64,000 nucleotides of DNA, from positions 2,688,001 through 2,752,000 of the forward strand of contig CP048620.1 of the NCBI GenBank assembly GCA_015698305.1, written 5' to 3'. The translations under genes and the position numbers were made by a program. Under the pieces are notes generated by a model that worked only from the letters and a program-made list of their open reading frames with translations, searched no databases and was not told the origin of the DNA. Numbering within the stretch: the first letter of the stretch is position 1; each line of letters begins with the position of its first letter. This stretch comes from Candidatus Nitrohelix vancouverensis. Its GTDB lineage: Bacteria; Nitrospinota; Nitrospinia; Nitrospinales; VA-1. Below are positions 1 through 10,427 of the stretch, piece by piece.

Positions 1-1380
1 GACCCTTACCTTGTCAATTTTAGCCCCGAGGGCGCCAGTCTGCTGGGCCTGACCCCGGACTGCGTTAACGATCCTGATTTTGTTCAGATTTTTTCTGGCA
101 ATCAAGAACTGCCCGGTTCCCGTCCTTTGGCGATGGCTTATTCAGGCCACCAGTTCGGTTCATACAACCCGCGCCTGGGGGATGGACGCGGACTGCTTCT
201 CACCGAAATCGATGCCGGCCACGGGTCCTGGGATGTTTACCTGAAAGGTTGCGGTCCCACACGTTTTTCCAGAGGCTTCGACGGTCGCGCCACACTGCGC
301 TCTTCCATCCGCGAGTATTTGGCGGGAGAAGCCTTGCACGCGCTCGGCGTCCCCACAACCCGCGCTCTGGCCCTCATCGGCATTCGCGATTTGATTTACA
401 GACAACGCCCGGAACTGGCGGCGATCGTCGTTCGTCTGAGCGATTCGCATATCCGCTTTGGCAGTTTTGAATTTTTTCATTACACCAATCAACCCGACAA
501 GACCACCCGCTTACTCGACTACACTATTGAAAAACAGTTTTCAGAATTTGCCTCGCTTCCCGACAAATATCTGTTGTTCTTCCGCGAGGTCATCAAACGC
601 ACGGCGACGATGATCGCGCTCTGGCAATCCGTCGGCTTTGTGCATGGCGTGATGAATACCGACAATATGTCGATTACCGGAGCGACTTTCGACTACGGCC
701 CCTTCGGCTTCATCGACAGATTCAACCCGCATTTCTCTCCAAATTCTTCGGATCATAACGGACGTTACGCTTACGGTCAGCAACCGGAGATCGGTCACTG
801 GAATCTGGGCAAACTGGGGGAAACCTTGACGCACCTGATCGACCCGGACGACCTTGAAAGCGAATTGAAAAACTATCAACCGGTATACAACCAGACATTA
901 AAAGAACTGTTCGGAAGAAAGCTGGGATTGCAGGCGCTGGACGAATCCTTTTCCGATCTGGTCGGGCGCATGTTCAATCTTCTCAGCAAAAGCCAGGCTG
1001 ATTTCACAAATTTTTTCAGACTCCTCGCCGAATACCCCGAAGGCTCCTGGCAGGATTTGAACAATTATTTCGACGACAAGGCCGCGCTCGATGAATGGCT
1101 CAATCTGTACAAAAAATTGATCGATCGTGAGGGGGAGGATTTCGCCGACCGCAATCAGGCAATGAACCAGGTCAACCCCCGGTTCATCCTGCGCAATCAC
1201 CTCTTGGAACGAGCGATCAGCAAGGCCCTCCAGCAATCAGATTTTTCCGAAGTGGAGCGCCTGCGTCTGCTCTGTCTCAATCCCTTCGACAACGCTCCGG
1301 GTGATTGGGACGAAACGGATATTTATTTTGACGACACCCCGCAGTCCTTTGTCGAATGGCGCCTGAGTTGTTCCGCCTGA
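1..1380 (+). CDS. selO: SelO/YdiU protein adenylyltransferase, 5' end missing
   Basis: The frame is open from base 1, so the gene runs off the left edge; about 460 codons are present and only the N-terminal few dozen residues are missing. SelO is a pseudokinase-fold enzyme that transfers AMP from ATP to hydroxyl side chains of proteins and is linked to redox stress. Family signatures visible here are LAMAYSGHQFG followed by NPRLGDGRG, the nucleotide-binding K in LKGCGPTRFSRG, and the active-site stretch HGVMNTDNMSITG with FDYGPFGFID. The protein ends in SCSA, keeping the cysteine near the C-terminus where eukaryotic SelO carries selenocysteine. A TTG at 127 is an internal codon, not the start. 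Confidence 0.95.
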   Translation, partial: DPYLVNFSPEGASLLGLTPDCVNDPDFVQIFSGNQELPGSRPLAMAYSGHQFGSYNPRLGDGRGLLLTEIDAGHGSWDVYLKGCGPTRFSRGFDGRATLRSSIREYLAGEALHALGVPTTRALALIGIRDLIYRQRPELAAIVVRLSDSHIRFGSFEFFHYTNQPDKTTRLLDYTIEKQFSEFASLPDKYLLFFREVIKRTATMIALWQSVGFVHGVMNTDNMSITGATFDYGPFGFIDRFNPHFSPNSSDHNGRYAYGQQPEIGHWNLGKLGETLTHLIDPDDLESELKNYQPVYNQTLKELFGRKLGLQALDESFSDLVGRMFNLLSKSQADFTNFFRLLAEYPEGSWQDLNNYFDDKAALDEWLNLYKKLIDREGEDFADRNQAMNQVNPRFILRNHLLERAISKALQQSDFSEVERLRLLCLNPFDNAPGDWDETDIYFDDTPQSFVEWRLSCSA

Positions 1381-1418
1381 CTGCCGACGACAAAGAATAC
1401 ACCTGAAAGGATACTGTT

Positions 1419-1649
1419 ATGATAAGAATGGATGCAGAAGTCACGGAGGTCGTGTGCCCTCCCAACCAAGCGGGACAAAGTCGTGCGATCTCGGTTTGGG
1501 TGCCGGACACGGAAGAGCACATCGAATTCACCCTCAGGCTTGAAGATTTTCAAAAACTCAATCTTGCCGAGGGCGACAACATCACAATCAAAATCGAGAA
1601 AAAATTCGACGTGGATGCGCTCGCCCGAGACCTCTTGAATAATACCTGA
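1419..1649 (+). CDS. Small conserved-looking hypothetical protein (76 aa)
   Basis: I do not recognise a named family. The ATG at 1419 is preceded by GAAAGG eight bases upstream, a fair ribosome-binding site. The product is acidic and cytoplasmic-looking, with no signal peptide or membrane segment. The alternating pattern of the first 60 residues (AEVTEVVCPP, RAISVWVPD, HIEFTLRL, DNITIKIEKKF) suggests a small beta-barrel, with a short helix at the C-terminus (DVDALARDLL). It lies 38 bases after selO and 31 bases before thiL on the same strand, so co-transcription is likely. Function unknown. Confidence 0.7.
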   Translation: MIRMDAEVTEVVCPPNQAGQSRAISVWVPDTEEHIEFTLRLEDFQKLNLAEGDNITIKIEKKFDVDALARDLLNNT

Positions 1650-1680
1650 TCGTTCGGCCCCGGTCGCCGTCTGTAAACAC

Positions 1681-2700
1681 ATGACTGATTTAACACAACT
1701 GGGGGAATTTGGTTTCATCGGAAAAGTGGACCGTTTGCTCACCGCAAAATCTGCCAGCGTCCATAAAGGCATCGGCGACGATTGCGCAGTTTATGAAGAA
1801 CGCGGCGGCAAGCGCTACGTCGCATCGACCGACGCGCTGATCGAAACCGTGCACTTCAAGCTCACAACCACAACGCCCGAACAACTGGGGATGAAATGCA
1901 TCTCCGTCAACGTCAGCGACGTGGCGGCAATGGGAGCCGTTCCGCAAAGCGCGCTGATATCCCTCGGCATTCCAAAAACAATCTCCTATGCTTTTCTCAA
2001 ACGCTTTTACCGCGGCATCAATCGGGCTTGCTCTGCATACGGCATTCAACTCGCCGGCGGCGACACCGTGTCCTCTCCCAAACACCTGTTCATCAATATA
2101 ACGATCTTCGGGGAAGGCAAAGCCAGGCGCATCTTTTACCGTTCCGGCGCCCGGCCCGGCGACGCGATCCTGACTACCGGCTTTCTTGGAGACTCGGCGC
2201 TGGGCCTGAAAATATTATCCAGTCCCAGGCGCGCCTGGAAGCTGTCCAAAGCAGACCGACGCTATCTCACGGAAAGACATCTCAATCCCAGAGCTCGCTC
2301 TCTTGAAGCCCAAAAACTGGCCAACTCTTCCCTGCGTGTCACCTCAATGATTGACATCAGCGACGGGCTGATACAAGACCTCAAACATCTTGACGCCGCC
2401 TCTGGAACCGGATCAATTATAGACTCCGCACAACTTCCTCTTTCACCCGCCTTCAAACGGGTATGTGCCGCTAATAAATTGAATTTATGGGAATTAGCTC
2501 TGAGCGGTGGAGAGGACTATGAATTATTGTTTACTTTAAATCCCTTAGATGTTAAAAAAATAACCAAATTATTCGACAAGACCCATTCCGGGGCGGTTCC
2601 GATTGGGGAGATAACAGCTCTCCCTGGCAAATTATTGCTGAAAGATCTCGAAGGCCGACCTCAATCCGTTAAAAACTTGATGGGCTATCAACATTTTTAA
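1681..2700 (+). CDS. thiL: Thiamine-monophosphate kinase
   Basis: ThiL phosphorylates thiamine monophosphate with ATP to give thiamine diphosphate, the last step of cofactor synthesis in the cytoplasm. The 339-residue length is normal. Diagnostic motifs are FGFIGKVDRL at the N-terminus, GIGDDCAVYE (metal/ATP site, about residues 31-40), ASTDALIETVHF, NVSDVAAMGA, GGDTVSS, TTGFLGDSALGL, the substrate-site motif DISDGLIQDL and SGGEDYELLFT near the C-terminus. The ATG has no obvious Shine-Dalgarno sequence, but the conserved N-terminus begins almost at once, so the start is probably right. Confidence 0.95.
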   Translation: MTDLTQLGEFGFIGKVDRLLTAKSASVHKGIGDDCAVYEERGGKRYVASTDALIETVHFKLTTTTPEQLGMKCISVNVSDVAAMGAVPQSALISLGIPKTISYAFLKRFYRGINRACSAYGIQLAGGDTVSSPKHLFINITIFGEGKARRIFYRSGARPGDAILTTGFLGDSALGLKILSSPRRAWKLSKADRRYLTERHLNPRARSLEAQKLANSSLRVTSMIDISDGLIQDLKHLDAASGTGSIIDSAQLPLSPAFKRVCAANKLNLWELALSGGEDYELLFTLNPLDVKKITKLFDKTHSGAVPIGEITALPGKLLLKDLEGRPQSVKNLMGYQHF

Positions 2701-2783
2701 TTGGAAATGGGCGATTCTTTGTTATTGGCGCAGAGCTTCGACTCTCGTCAGAATTCCTTCCATTTGAAGGAAACCCAGCCCAT

Positions 2784-4097
2784 GTGGAGTCATTTTTAAT
2801 TTTGGACGACCCGATATTACCGCGCTCCATTCTTCTATTCATACTTCTTTGTTGTTCCGCCTTTTTCTCCGCCTGCGAAGCGGCTTTTTTCTCACTCAAT
2901 TCACTTCAAACTGAAGATTTAAAGGAGAAAAAAGGTCGTTCAGGGAGATTCGTCCATGAACTCCTGGAGAAACCGCGCGACCTTCTCATCACCATTTATA
3001 TAGGCAACGAGCTGGTCAACATCGGTTGCTCCGTCGTCGTGACCTCCATCGCCATCACTCTGTTTGGAAGCATCGGCGTCGGCATCGCTATCGGCGTGGG
3101 AACGCTGTTGCTTCTGATCTTTGGAGAAATTTTCCCGAAAAGCCTGTCGCTCAAATCTGCCGCTCCATATGCCCTGATCGCGGCCTATCCCTTGAAAATT
3201 TTTTCAGTGCTTGTTCATCCCGCACGCCGTTTTTTCACGCATATCGCTGAAAAATTTATCGCTATGATTGGATTCGGCAAACTGGTTGACAAGGACTCCA
3301 TGATCACGGATGAAGAATTCAAGGCCATGGTGCAAATGGGAGAAGGCGACGGCGTACTCGATTCCGAAGAAAGCACGATGATTCATAACGTCATCGAATT
3401 TGGCGAAACAACGGCCGGCGACATCATGGTCCCCAAGATCGACATGGTGACGATGGAAAACGAAAACTCGTTTCAAAATATTCTACCGAAAATCATGGAG
3501 AATTTTTTCGCAAGAGTCCCCGTTCTCAGCGAAGACGGCGAAACCGTGATCGGCATCCTCTATACCAAGGAACTGATTCGCTATAAAAATCTGCCGCCAG
3601 AAAATTTCAATCTGAAGAACATGCTTCACCCCCCGCATTTCGTCCCCAAGTCAAAAAAAATCAAAGAACTCCTCGAAGAATTTCGCAAGATGAAACAGCA
3701 CCTTGCCATCGTGCTCGATGAGTATGGTAGCCTCAGCGGACTCATCACGCTGGAAGATATTCTGGAGGAACTGGTGGGTGAGATTGATAGCGAAATGCGT
3801 AAGGAAGAGGAACCCTTTGTCAAAATCAAAGACAACACCTATCGAATGGCCGCGAACTACTCCATATACGACTTCAACCAGAACTTCGCTCAACCCTTAC
3901 CGGAAGACGGTCACGAAACCGTTGGCGGGCTGGTCTTTGGGCTATTCGGTCGCGTTCCCCGTAGCGGTGAAACTGTTTCTCTCGGCTGTTACAAATTCCA
4001 CATCGAGAAGATGAAAGGCGCAAGAATCATTTCACTGCGTCTGAACGTAATGGAGATCAATGAACCCGAAAACCCGATTGAGGACGACGCTAAATAA
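2784..4097 (+). CDS. CNNM/CBS-domain membrane protein, CorC/HlyC family (copy 1)
   Basis: A 437-residue member of the CNNM-CBS family, implicated in Mg2+ or other cation efflux. The order is an N-terminal transmembrane domain (SILLFILLCCSAFFSACEAAFFS, then the hydrophobic stretch near SVVVTSIAITLFG and LLLIFGEIFPKS), a CBS pair (GDIMVPKIDMVTME, FARVPVLSED, AIVLDEYGSLSGLITLEDILEELVGEI) and a C-terminal CorC/HlyC domain (ETVGGLVFGLFGRVPRSGE). The start is GTG at 2784, with TTG at 2802 as an alternative. The stop codon directly abuts the ATG of a second gene of the same architecture, so the two are very likely translationally coupled and may form a heteromer. Confidence 0.92.
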   Translation: MESFLILDDPILPRSILLFILLCCSAFFSACEAAFFSLNSLQTEDLKEKKGRSGRFVHELLEKPRDLLITIYIGNELVNIGCSVVVTSIAITLFGSIGVGIAIGVGTLLLLIFGEIFPKSLSLKSAAPYALIAAYPLKIFSVLVHPARRFFTHIAEKFIAMIGFGKLVDKDSMITDEEFKAMVQMGEGDGVLDSEESTMIHNVIEFGETTAGDIMVPKIDMVTMENENSFQNILPKIMENFFARVPVLSEDGETVIGILYTKELIRYKNLPPENFNLKNMLHPPHFVPKSKKIKELLEEFRKMKQHLAIVLDEYGSLSGLITLEDILEELVGEIDSEMRKEEEPFVKIKDNTYRMAANYSIYDFNQNFAQPLPEDGHETVGGLVFGLFGRVPRSGETVSLGCYKFHIEKMKGARIISLRLNVMEINEPENPIEDDAK

Positions 4098-5384
4098 ATG
4101 GACCTCTTACCATCATTGGTTTTCATCGCTTTGTTCATCTTGTTTGAGGCCTTTTTCTCCGGCTCTGAAATTGCGTTGATCTCGGTCAACCGGGCGCGCT
4201 TACGGCAAAACGCTGAGGCTGGAGACGAAAGAGCTAAAACCATATTGGAGTTTTTGAAAAACCCGGAACGCCTCTTCGCAACCACATCATTGGGAACCAA
4301 TCTATCCGTCGTCTCTTCGACTGCAATTTTCACCGGCTACATGGTTGAAAATTTTGGAAAAAGCGGAGAATGGATGGCCATGCTCATCATCTCTCCTCTG
4401 ATTCTGTTTGGCGGCGAAATCGTACCAAAAATCATTTTTCAGAATCGAGCCGATGAACTCTCGCAATCCCTTGCAGCCCCGCTGACTTTTTTCAGCAAAT
4501 TATTTTATCCCTTCATTATCTGGACCTGCCGCGCTACGGAAAACGTTTCTCGCGGCGTTCTCGGCGACGATAACGACAACGAAGCCACCTTCAGCCGGGA
4601 TCAGATACGCCGTATCGTCAGCCTCGATTCACAAACCATACACCTCGGGCCGACCGAGCGTAAAATCATTCACCGCATATTCAATTTCGGAGAAATCGCC
4701 GTTGAACAATGCATGACCCCTCTCGTTCAAATGTTCGCCGTCAGCGACGCCACGACCATGGAGGAAGCGCACAAAATGGCGATCGACTCCGGTTGTTCGC
4801 GGCTTCCGATCTTTCATCAACGCATCCACAACATCATCGGCGTGATGAATACCTTTGACCTGATCGACCAGCCCATTGACAGCAGTTCCATATCGCCCAT
4901 CGTTCGCCCGGCCTATTACGTGCCGCCCAGCAAAAAGATCGACGACCTGCTCAAAGAACTGCAAACGCGCGGACTTCACATGGCGATCGTGGTGGATGAA
5001 TATGGCGGCTGTATTGGTTTGGCGACAGTAGAAGATCTTCTGGAAGAAATCGTCGGCGAAATCGAAGATGAATTCGACAAGATGGGAAAACAATACGAAA
5101 ATTATTCCGACGGGGACTATCTCATCGAAGCGAGTATGGAAATTGAATCCATCAATGAAACCCTCGGGCTGAACCTACCCAATGAAGAAGACTTTGAGAC
5201 GCTTGGCGGTCTGATCATTCACCATCTCGAAAAAATCCCTTCCCCCGGCGATCAGATCACCCTCAACGGTTATCGTTTGACCGTCAAGGAAGCCAGCAAG
5301 CGACGTGTGATATCGATTATCGTGAGGCAGTTGAACCCGGAAAACGAAGACGACGCTAACGGTAAAACCAGCGACAACGATTGA
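4098..5384 (+). CDS. CNNM/CBS-domain membrane protein, CorC/HlyC family (copy 2)
   Basis: A 428-residue paralogue of the preceding gene, starting at the base after its stop codon. The same architecture is visible: a membrane domain ([19 protein letters not shown] with [15 protein letters not shown], then [17 protein letters not shown]), a CBS pair ([62 protein letters not shown]) and the transporter-associated C-terminal domain ([20 protein letters not shown]). The two sequences are clearly related but strongly diverged, pointing to an old duplication. It is convergent with the DnaJ-like gene, three bases away, leaving no room for a conventional terminator outside the coding sequences. Confidence 0.92.
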   Translation: MDLLPSLVFIALFILFEAFFSGSEIALISVNRARLRQNAEAGDERAKTILEFLKNPERLFATTSLGTNLSVVSSTAIFTGYMVENFGKSGEWMAMLIISPLILFGGEIVPKIIFQNRADELSQSLAAPLTFFSKLFYPFIIWTCRATENVSRGVLGDDNDNEATFSRDQIRRIVSLDSQTIHLGPTERKIIHRIFNFGEIAVEQCMTPLVQMFAVSDATTMEEAHKMAIDSGCSRLPIFHQRIHNIIGVMNTFDLIDQPIDSSSISPIVRPAYYVPPSKKIDDLLKELQTRGLHMAIVVDEYGGCIGLATVEDLLEEIVGEIEDEFDKMGKQYENYSDGDYLIEASMEIESINETLGLNLPNEEDFETLGGLIIHHLEKIPSPGDQITLNGYRLTVKEASKRRVISIIVRQLNPENEDDANGKTSDND

Positions 5385-5387
5385 CCG

Positions 5388-6110
5388 TCAATCAATTTCC
5401 CGCATGCGCTCAAGCTCCTGGTAAGCGCCCTGTATCTCCAGAAATTTTAAATGCGCCGTTTCAGGACTGCCTCCGTCATGACCGGCCCGATCAGGATGAA
5501 ATCGCGACGCCATCTTCCGATACGCCTTCTTGATCTCTTCATTGGACGCTGACGATTTAATCTCTAAAATTGTATAAGGCGTTTTCAATGCTTCCAAAGA
5601 ATACTTACGCCTCACCTGGTCGTGGGCGTCGTAGGAAAGTCCGAGGTAATCCGCCAACTGGTTGATGATTTTCTGAGTTTGCGAATTCAGCCCATTCCCC
5701 ACCATCGTGATTTGATAGGCGAGCGCCAGCGCCAGAGATAAGTACAAATTGTTGGACGATTTTTTATAATCCTCAACAATAGGCATTAAATCCGGCCGCG
5801 CTTTTTGCACCTGTTGCGCAATATCGCTCACAAAAGAAAGATCGTCAGAAGCGTAATCCAGATTTTTAGTAAAAAAACGACGGATTACGGAAATTTCTCG
5901 CGGGCTGAGCGGCCCCTTCTCGATACCCACGCGCGCCACCAGAGCCACAAGCGAAGCGATAAAAATCTGGCGATTCGCCAGACCCGGAAGGCTGGCCTCC
6001 AGCTTTTTCTTCATCGCCTTGGATATAAAATGCTGAACGGCGCCAACCACGATAGCCCCCAAGGGACCTCCGCGCAAAAACCCCAGGCCCGCTCCCATCA
6101 TCCAGGACAT
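5388..6110 (-). CDS. DnaJ-domain co-chaperone, DjlA-like (TerB + J domain)
   Basis: A 240-residue protein with a glycine-rich, weakly hydrophobic N-terminus (MGAGLGFLRGGPLGAIVVGAV), a helical TerB-like middle (FIASLVALVARVGIEKGPLSPREISVIRRFF, about residues 50-150) and a C-terminal J domain (about residues 170-240) with YTILEIKSSASNEEIKKAYR and the essential HPD in RFHPDRAGHDG. This order matches DjlA, which uses its J domain to stimulate DnaK, usually from the inner membrane. The membrane segment here is weaker than in typical DjlA, so it may be soluble or peripheral. ATG at 6110 is the only sensible start. Confidence 0.88.
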   Translation of the reverse strand: MSWMMGAGLGFLRGGPLGAIVVGAVQHFISKAMKKKLEASLPGLANRQIFIASLVALVARVGIEKGPLSPREISVIRRFFTKNLDYASDDLSFVSDIAQQVQKARPDLMPIVEDYKKSSNNLYLSLALALAYQITMVGNGLNSQTQKIINQLADYLGLSYDAHDQVRRKYSLEALKTPYTILEIKSSASNEEIKKAYRKMASRFHPDRAGHDGGSPETAHLKFLEIQGAYQELERMREID

Positions 6111-6237
6111 AAAAATTCCTCAGCCGACATATCAAAGTTCCCGTTCATACGAATCAAAAAAATATGATACTCTCCAGTTCCTTGTCAGATCAAGACCAAA
6201 CAACGCCCAACCAAAAACGCTCGCAAAAAGGACTCTC

Positions 6238-6525
6238 ATGATAAAGCATATCGTTATGTTCAAGCTGGAAAACAAAACAAAAGAAAATATGGAGCAAGCC
6301 ATCGCTTCCTTGAAAAGTCTAGAAGGAGCCATTGAAAGCCTGCGCTTCATTGAGGTTGGCGTGGATTTTAAAAGTTCTGAACGGAGTTTTGATCTGGTTC
6401 TCACCACGCATTTTGACGATAAAGAAGGACTCGAAACCTATGCCGCACACCCCAATCATCAACCCGTCATCAAAACGATACGATCGCTTTGCAAGCAATC
6501 CGTAGTTGTTGATTATGAAATCTGA
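6238..6525 (+). CDS. Dabb (stress-responsive A/B barrel) domain protein
   Basis: A 95-residue protein that is one Dabb ferredoxin-like barrel. The start MIKHIVMFKLENKTKENMEQ and the end YAAHPNHQPVIKTIRS..VVDYEI are characteristic. Dabb proteins are dimeric alpha/beta barrels found in plants and bacteria; most bacterial members have no assigned substrate. The upstream AAAAGGA box sits about seven bases before the ATG. It is divergent from the DnaJ-like gene, and the 127-bp space between them would hold both promoters. Confidence 0.88.
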   Translation: MIKHIVMFKLENKTKENMEQAIASLKSLEGAIESLRFIEVGVDFKSSERSFDLVLTTHFDDKEGLETYAAHPNHQPVIKTIRSLCKQSVVVDYEI

Positions 6526-6811
6526 CCTTCCAGCATAATTACCCTGCAAAGCCAGATTTTCCGAACTATAAAAAATATCCCCCATAGCAAATTAAAGTCT
6601 TGAAATTTATGATTGTAATTGATATCCTTCGACGATTTTAATCGGGGAAGGATTTGACCGGCTTGCATAGGGTGATTTCTGGACTGGCCCCGCTCCACGA
6701 ACAAACGATAATAAACGATGGTCCCAACAGTCGCTCAAACGTTTCATTACTAGCAACCGGATAGAACTGCAATAATTAGATTGCTCGTTCCAAAAGATCA
6801 GGAGGTTGTCC

Positions 6812-7639
6812 ATGGCAAAGGCAACAAAAAAAGCGGTAAAGAAAAAGAAGGCCGTCAAAAAGAAGGCAACGACCGGGAAAACCAAAAGCGCCGCGAAGAA
6901 AAAAAACGTGAAAAAGAAATCCGTACCCAAAAGTAAAAAATCGGTCGCTAAAAAGAAACCTGTAAAAAAATCCAAACCCTCCAGTCCTAAAGCAAAACCT
7001 AAGACCAAGGTAAAAGCAAAGAGTAAGGCAAAAGCTAAATCCAAAGCAAAGGCCAAGCCTCAAGCCAAAACTAAAAAGACGAAAGCTCCCAAAACCTCCC
7101 CTAAAGAGAAAAAATCAACCGCCTCCAGGAAAAAAGCAGTCAGTAAAAAAGTTCCGCCGAAAAAAAAACCGGTCGCTAAAAAAACGACAGCTCCTGCAAA
7201 AAAGTCCGTAAAAAAACAAGTCAAGCCACAAAAGGTCGCGGCAAGTAAACCGGCTGAAAAGAAAACTCCTCCTGCACCCAAGGCAAAACCCATATCCGAT
7301 CCGATCATTAAAAAGATCCGAGAGGGTTTGGTTCACTCGCGCGGCGAACTGTTTAAGATTATTCAGTCTTCCCAGAACGCGGAACGGGATATAGGAGAAT
7401 TGACCTTCAGTAATGAAATTGATCTGGCTTCAAGTCTTGAAGGGCGGGAGATGATGTTTCAGCTGACCAGCCGGGACAGGAACGAATTGAAATTGATCGA
7501 GGATGCATTGATCAAAATGGACGAAGGAACTTATGGGATTTGTGAATCCTGCGAAAAAAGAATCAGCTCAAAGCGGTTGCAAATTCTTCCTTTGACCACG
7601 TTGTGTATTGAATGCCAAACTTTAATGGAAACGAAATAA
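6812..7639 (+). CDS. TraR/DksA-type zinc-finger protein with long histone-H1-like lysine-rich tail
   Basis: A 275-residue protein. The first ~165 residues are almost only Lys, Ala, Pro, Ser, Thr and Val in KKA/KPK/AKAK patterns, like eukaryotic histone H1 tails and bacterial H1-like proteins. The last ~105 residues form a DksA/TraR module: a helical stretch (RDRNELKLIEDALIKMDEGTYG) and a four-cysteine zinc finger (CESC...CIEC). DksA proteins bind the RNA polymerase secondary channel and alter transcription with ppGpp; the tail should bind DNA or RNA non-specifically. GGAGG at 6801-6805 is placed six bases before the ATG at 6812, so this start is preferred over an in-frame TTG at 6806. Confidence 0.88.
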   Translation: MAKATKKAVKKKKAVKKKATTGKTKSAAKKKNVKKKSVPKSKKSVAKKKPVKKSKPSSPKAKPKTKVKAKSKAKAKSKAKAKPQAKTKKTKAPKTSPKEKKSTASRKKAVSKKVPPKKKPVAKKTTAPAKKSVKKQVKPQKVAASKPAEKKTPPAPKAKPISDPIIKKIREGLVHSRGELFKIIQSSQNAERDIGELTFSNEIDLASSLEGREMMFQLTSRDRNELKLIEDALIKMDEGTYGICESCEKRISSKRLQILPLTTLCIECQTLMETK

Positions 7640-7643
7640 GGAA

Positions 7644-10202
7644 TTATTTTCCGCAACACTTTTTATATTTCTTACCGCTTCCACAGGAGCAGGGGTCGTT
7701 TCTGCCTACTTTTGCCTCTTCACGCTTTGCCGGTTCCTTGGCCTGGCTTTCGGCCTCTCCGCCGCGATGCTCCACCACCTTGGGCTCGGGTTTTTCCTCG
7801 ACATCCATCGATTCCTCGACGTTGAGTTGGGCTTTGAACAGGAACTCTGAACACTCCTCCTGAATTCGCTCCATCATCAGGGAGAACATTTCAAAACCTT
7901 CCTTCTTGTACTCCGTCAACGGATTCTTCTGGGCGTAACCGCGCAGACTGATGCCTTCCTTGAGATGATCCATCCCAAGCAAATGATCTTTCCAGAGTTT
8001 GTCAACCACCTGAAGCATCACCATTTTTTCCAGATGGCGCATGGCCTGCGGCTCGATATCTTCGACTTTTTTGTTATAAAGCTGGTTCAATTCAGCAGAA
8101 ATAACTTCAAACAACTTCTCGCGATTACAATCCTCCAACTCAATACGATGCGTTTCATTGAGCAGTAACTCATGGTCGCTTGGCTTTTCGATACCAATGC
8201 CATATTGTCGATGCAAAAACTCATTCAATGACTCGATATCCCATTCTTCAGGATAGATTTTGTCGGGGGCGATTTCATGAAGTTTACGGTCGAGCGTCTC
8301 CTCCCCCATTTCAATCAAAATCTCATTCTGGTTGGAGCCGAGTAAAATGTCTCTTCTCAATGTATAAAACACTTCTCGCTGACGATTCATGACGTTGTCG
8401 TATTCGAGCAAGTGCTTTCGAATATCAAAATTATGCGCCTCAACTTTTTTCTGCGCATTGGCGACCGCCTTTGAGACCATTGCGTGCTCAATGGGCTGAC
8501 CGTTTTCCAAGCCCAGACGTTGCATCAAACCGGCGATTTTCTCAGACCCGAAAATACGCATGAGGTCGTCTTCAAGCGACAAATAAAATCGAGAGGATCC
8601 ATTATCCCCCTGTCGGCCCGCGCGCCCTCTCAACTGGTTGTCGATGCGACGACTTTCATGTCGTTCCGTTCCGAGAATATGCAAGCCTCCCAATTCGGGA
8701 ACGCCTTCGCCCAGCACGATATCCGTACCGCGTCCCGCCATGTTTGTAGCGATTGTCACAGCCCCCATTTGTCCCGCCTGGGAAATGATCTCGGCTTCGC
8801 GCTCGTGCTGTTTTGCGTTGAGCACGTTGTGTTTGATTCCAATACGTTTCAACTGCTTGCCCAGCGCTTCGGATTTTTCAATCGAAATGGTTCCCACCAG
8901 AACCGGTCGGCCCGCATCGTTCAATTCACGGATTTCCTCGATAACCGCTTCGAATTTCTCCGCTTCACTGCCATAAATCACGTCGGGGTGGTCTTCACGA
9001 ATCATCGGCTGGTTGGTCGGAATCACCACCACGTCCAATCCGTAAATCGAGTTGAATTCCTCCGCCTCGGTGTCCGCCGTACCCGTCATGCCGCTCAACT
9101 TGTCGTACATGCGGAAATAGTTTTGAAAGGTAATGGATGCCAGAGTCTGGTTTTCGTTTTCTATCTTAACCCCCTCTTTGGCTTCCAGAGCCTGATGCAA
9201 ACCGTCGCTGTAGCGTCGCCCCGTCATCATGCGCCCTGTGAACTCATCAATGATGACCACCTGACCGTCTTTGACCACATAGTCGACTTCATTTTTAAAC
9301 ATGGCGTGCGCCTTCAAAGCCTGTTGCGCGCAATGCAGGGTCTCAATATGTTTGGGATCATAAAGGTTATCGATCTGCAACAACTCTTCAAGAAAGGAAA
9401 TGCCGTCTTCATTCAACGCCGCCGTTTTGCTTTTTTCCTCAACGGTATAATGCTTCTCTTTTATCAATTTCGGCATGAACTGATTGACTTCATGATACTT
9501 GGTCGTGGACTCTTCGGCAGGACCTGAAATGATGAGCGGCGTTCGAGATTCATCAATAAGAATACTGTCCACCTCATCGACAATGGCGAAATTCAACTCG
9601 CGTTGCGCGAACTGATTCGCATCGTACTTCATATTGTCGCGTAGATAATCAAAACCAAACTCATTGTTGGTTCCATAAGTGATGTCTGCGCGATACGCCG
9701 CGCGTCTTTCCTGATCGTCCATATCGTGGGAAATCACGCCAACCGACATGCCCAGGAAATTAAATAATTGCCCCATCCATTCGGCGTCTCGTCCCGCCAG
9801 GTATTCGTTCACTGTGACGACATGCACGCCTTTTCCAGAAAGCGCATTCAGATACGCAGGCAGAGTCGACATGAGGGTTTTACCCTCGCCGGTTTTCATT
9901 TCAGAAATCTTGCCTTCGTGCAAAACCACTCCACCGATCATTTGCACGTCGAAATGGCGCATTTTGAGGGAGCGGATTCCAGCTTCCCTGACCACGGCAA
10001 AGGCTTCCGGCAGAATATCATCCAGGCTTGCGCCCTTTTCCAGCTGAGCTTTCAATTCGTGAGTTTTGCCGCGCAACGCGGGATCCGACAAACCTTTCAC
10101 GCTCTCTTCCAACTGGTTGATCTTCTCAACGAGTCCTTGTATGCGCGCTAACTCGCGATCGTTTCGCGTTCCAAAAATCTTCGACAAAAATCCTAATGCC
10201 AT
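7644..10202 (-). CDS. secA: Preprotein translocase ATPase SecA
   Basis: SecA is the cytoplasmic ATPase that drives unfolded preproteins through SecYEG. At 852 residues it is close to the usual size. Visible are the Q-motif region ([21 protein letters not shown]), Walker A (TGEGKT), the DEAD-type Walker B ([11 protein letters not shown]), the preprotein cross-linking region, [21 protein letters not shown], the helicase motif RGRAGRQGD and the C-terminal zinc-binding SEC-C motif ([13 protein letters not shown]) for SecB and ribosome contact. A GAAGGT box sits about seven bases before the ATG. It is convergent with the DksA-type gene, with four bases between the stops. Confidence 0.98.
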   Translation of the reverse strand: MALGFLSKIFGTRNDRELARIQGLVEKINQLEESVKGLSDPALRGKTHELKAQLEKGASLDDILPEAFAVVREAGIRSLKMRHFDVQMIGGVVLHEGKISEMKTGEGKTLMSTLPAYLNALSGKGVHVVTVNEYLAGRDAEWMGQLFNFLGMSVGVISHDMDDQERRAAYRADITYGTNNEFGFDYLRDNMKYDANQFAQRELNFAIVDEVDSILIDESRTPLIISGPAEESTTKYHEVNQFMPKLIKEKHYTVEEKSKTAALNEDGISFLEELLQIDNLYDPKHIETLHCAQQALKAHAMFKNEVDYVVKDGQVVIIDEFTGRMMTGRRYSDGLHQALEAKEGVKIENENQTLASITFQNYFRMYDKLSGMTGTADTEAEEFNSIYGLDVVVIPTNQPMIREDHPDVIYGSEAEKFEAVIEEIRELNDAGRPVLVGTISIEKSEALGKQLKRIGIKHNVLNAKQHEREAEIISQAGQMGAVTIATNMAGRGTDIVLGEGVPELGGLHILGTERHESRRIDNQLRGRAGRQGDNGSSRFYLSLEDDLMRIFGSEKIAGLMQRLGLENGQPIEHAMVSKAVANAQKKVEAHNFDIRKHLLEYDNVMNRQREVFYTLRRDILLGSNQNEILIEMGEETLDRKLHEIAPDKIYPEEWDIESLNEFLHRQYGIGIEKPSDHELLLNETHRIELEDCNREKLFEVISAELNQLYNKKVEDIEPQAMRHLEKMVMLQVVDKLWKDHLLGMDHLKEGISLRGYAQKNPLTEYKKEGFEMFSLMMERIQEECSEFLFKAQLNVEESMDVEEKPEPKVVEHRGGEAESQAKEPAKREEAKVGRNDPCSCGSGKKYKKCCGK

Positions 10203-10427
10203 ATATCAACCTTCAATGTGCGATAATTTGCAACGCAACAAACGTCATGCAGACCGTTCATCAGATTCAATTTAAATTAAAATGGATGTTAATTCGGAAT
10301 TTTCAGTAGTGTCGGACAGCGTTCCATCGAGCTGAATCCTCAGCATGGAAAACGCTTGTGGGAAAATTTAACGTTTGCCTTGCATCACCAACAGCAAACC
10401 TGCGCCTACCGGAACCCGAGACGCGCC

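Noticed and set aside
8484-9527. 347-codon plus-strand frame opposite secA
   Set aside because: Shadow of secA on the other strand; the secA frame carries all conserved motifs.
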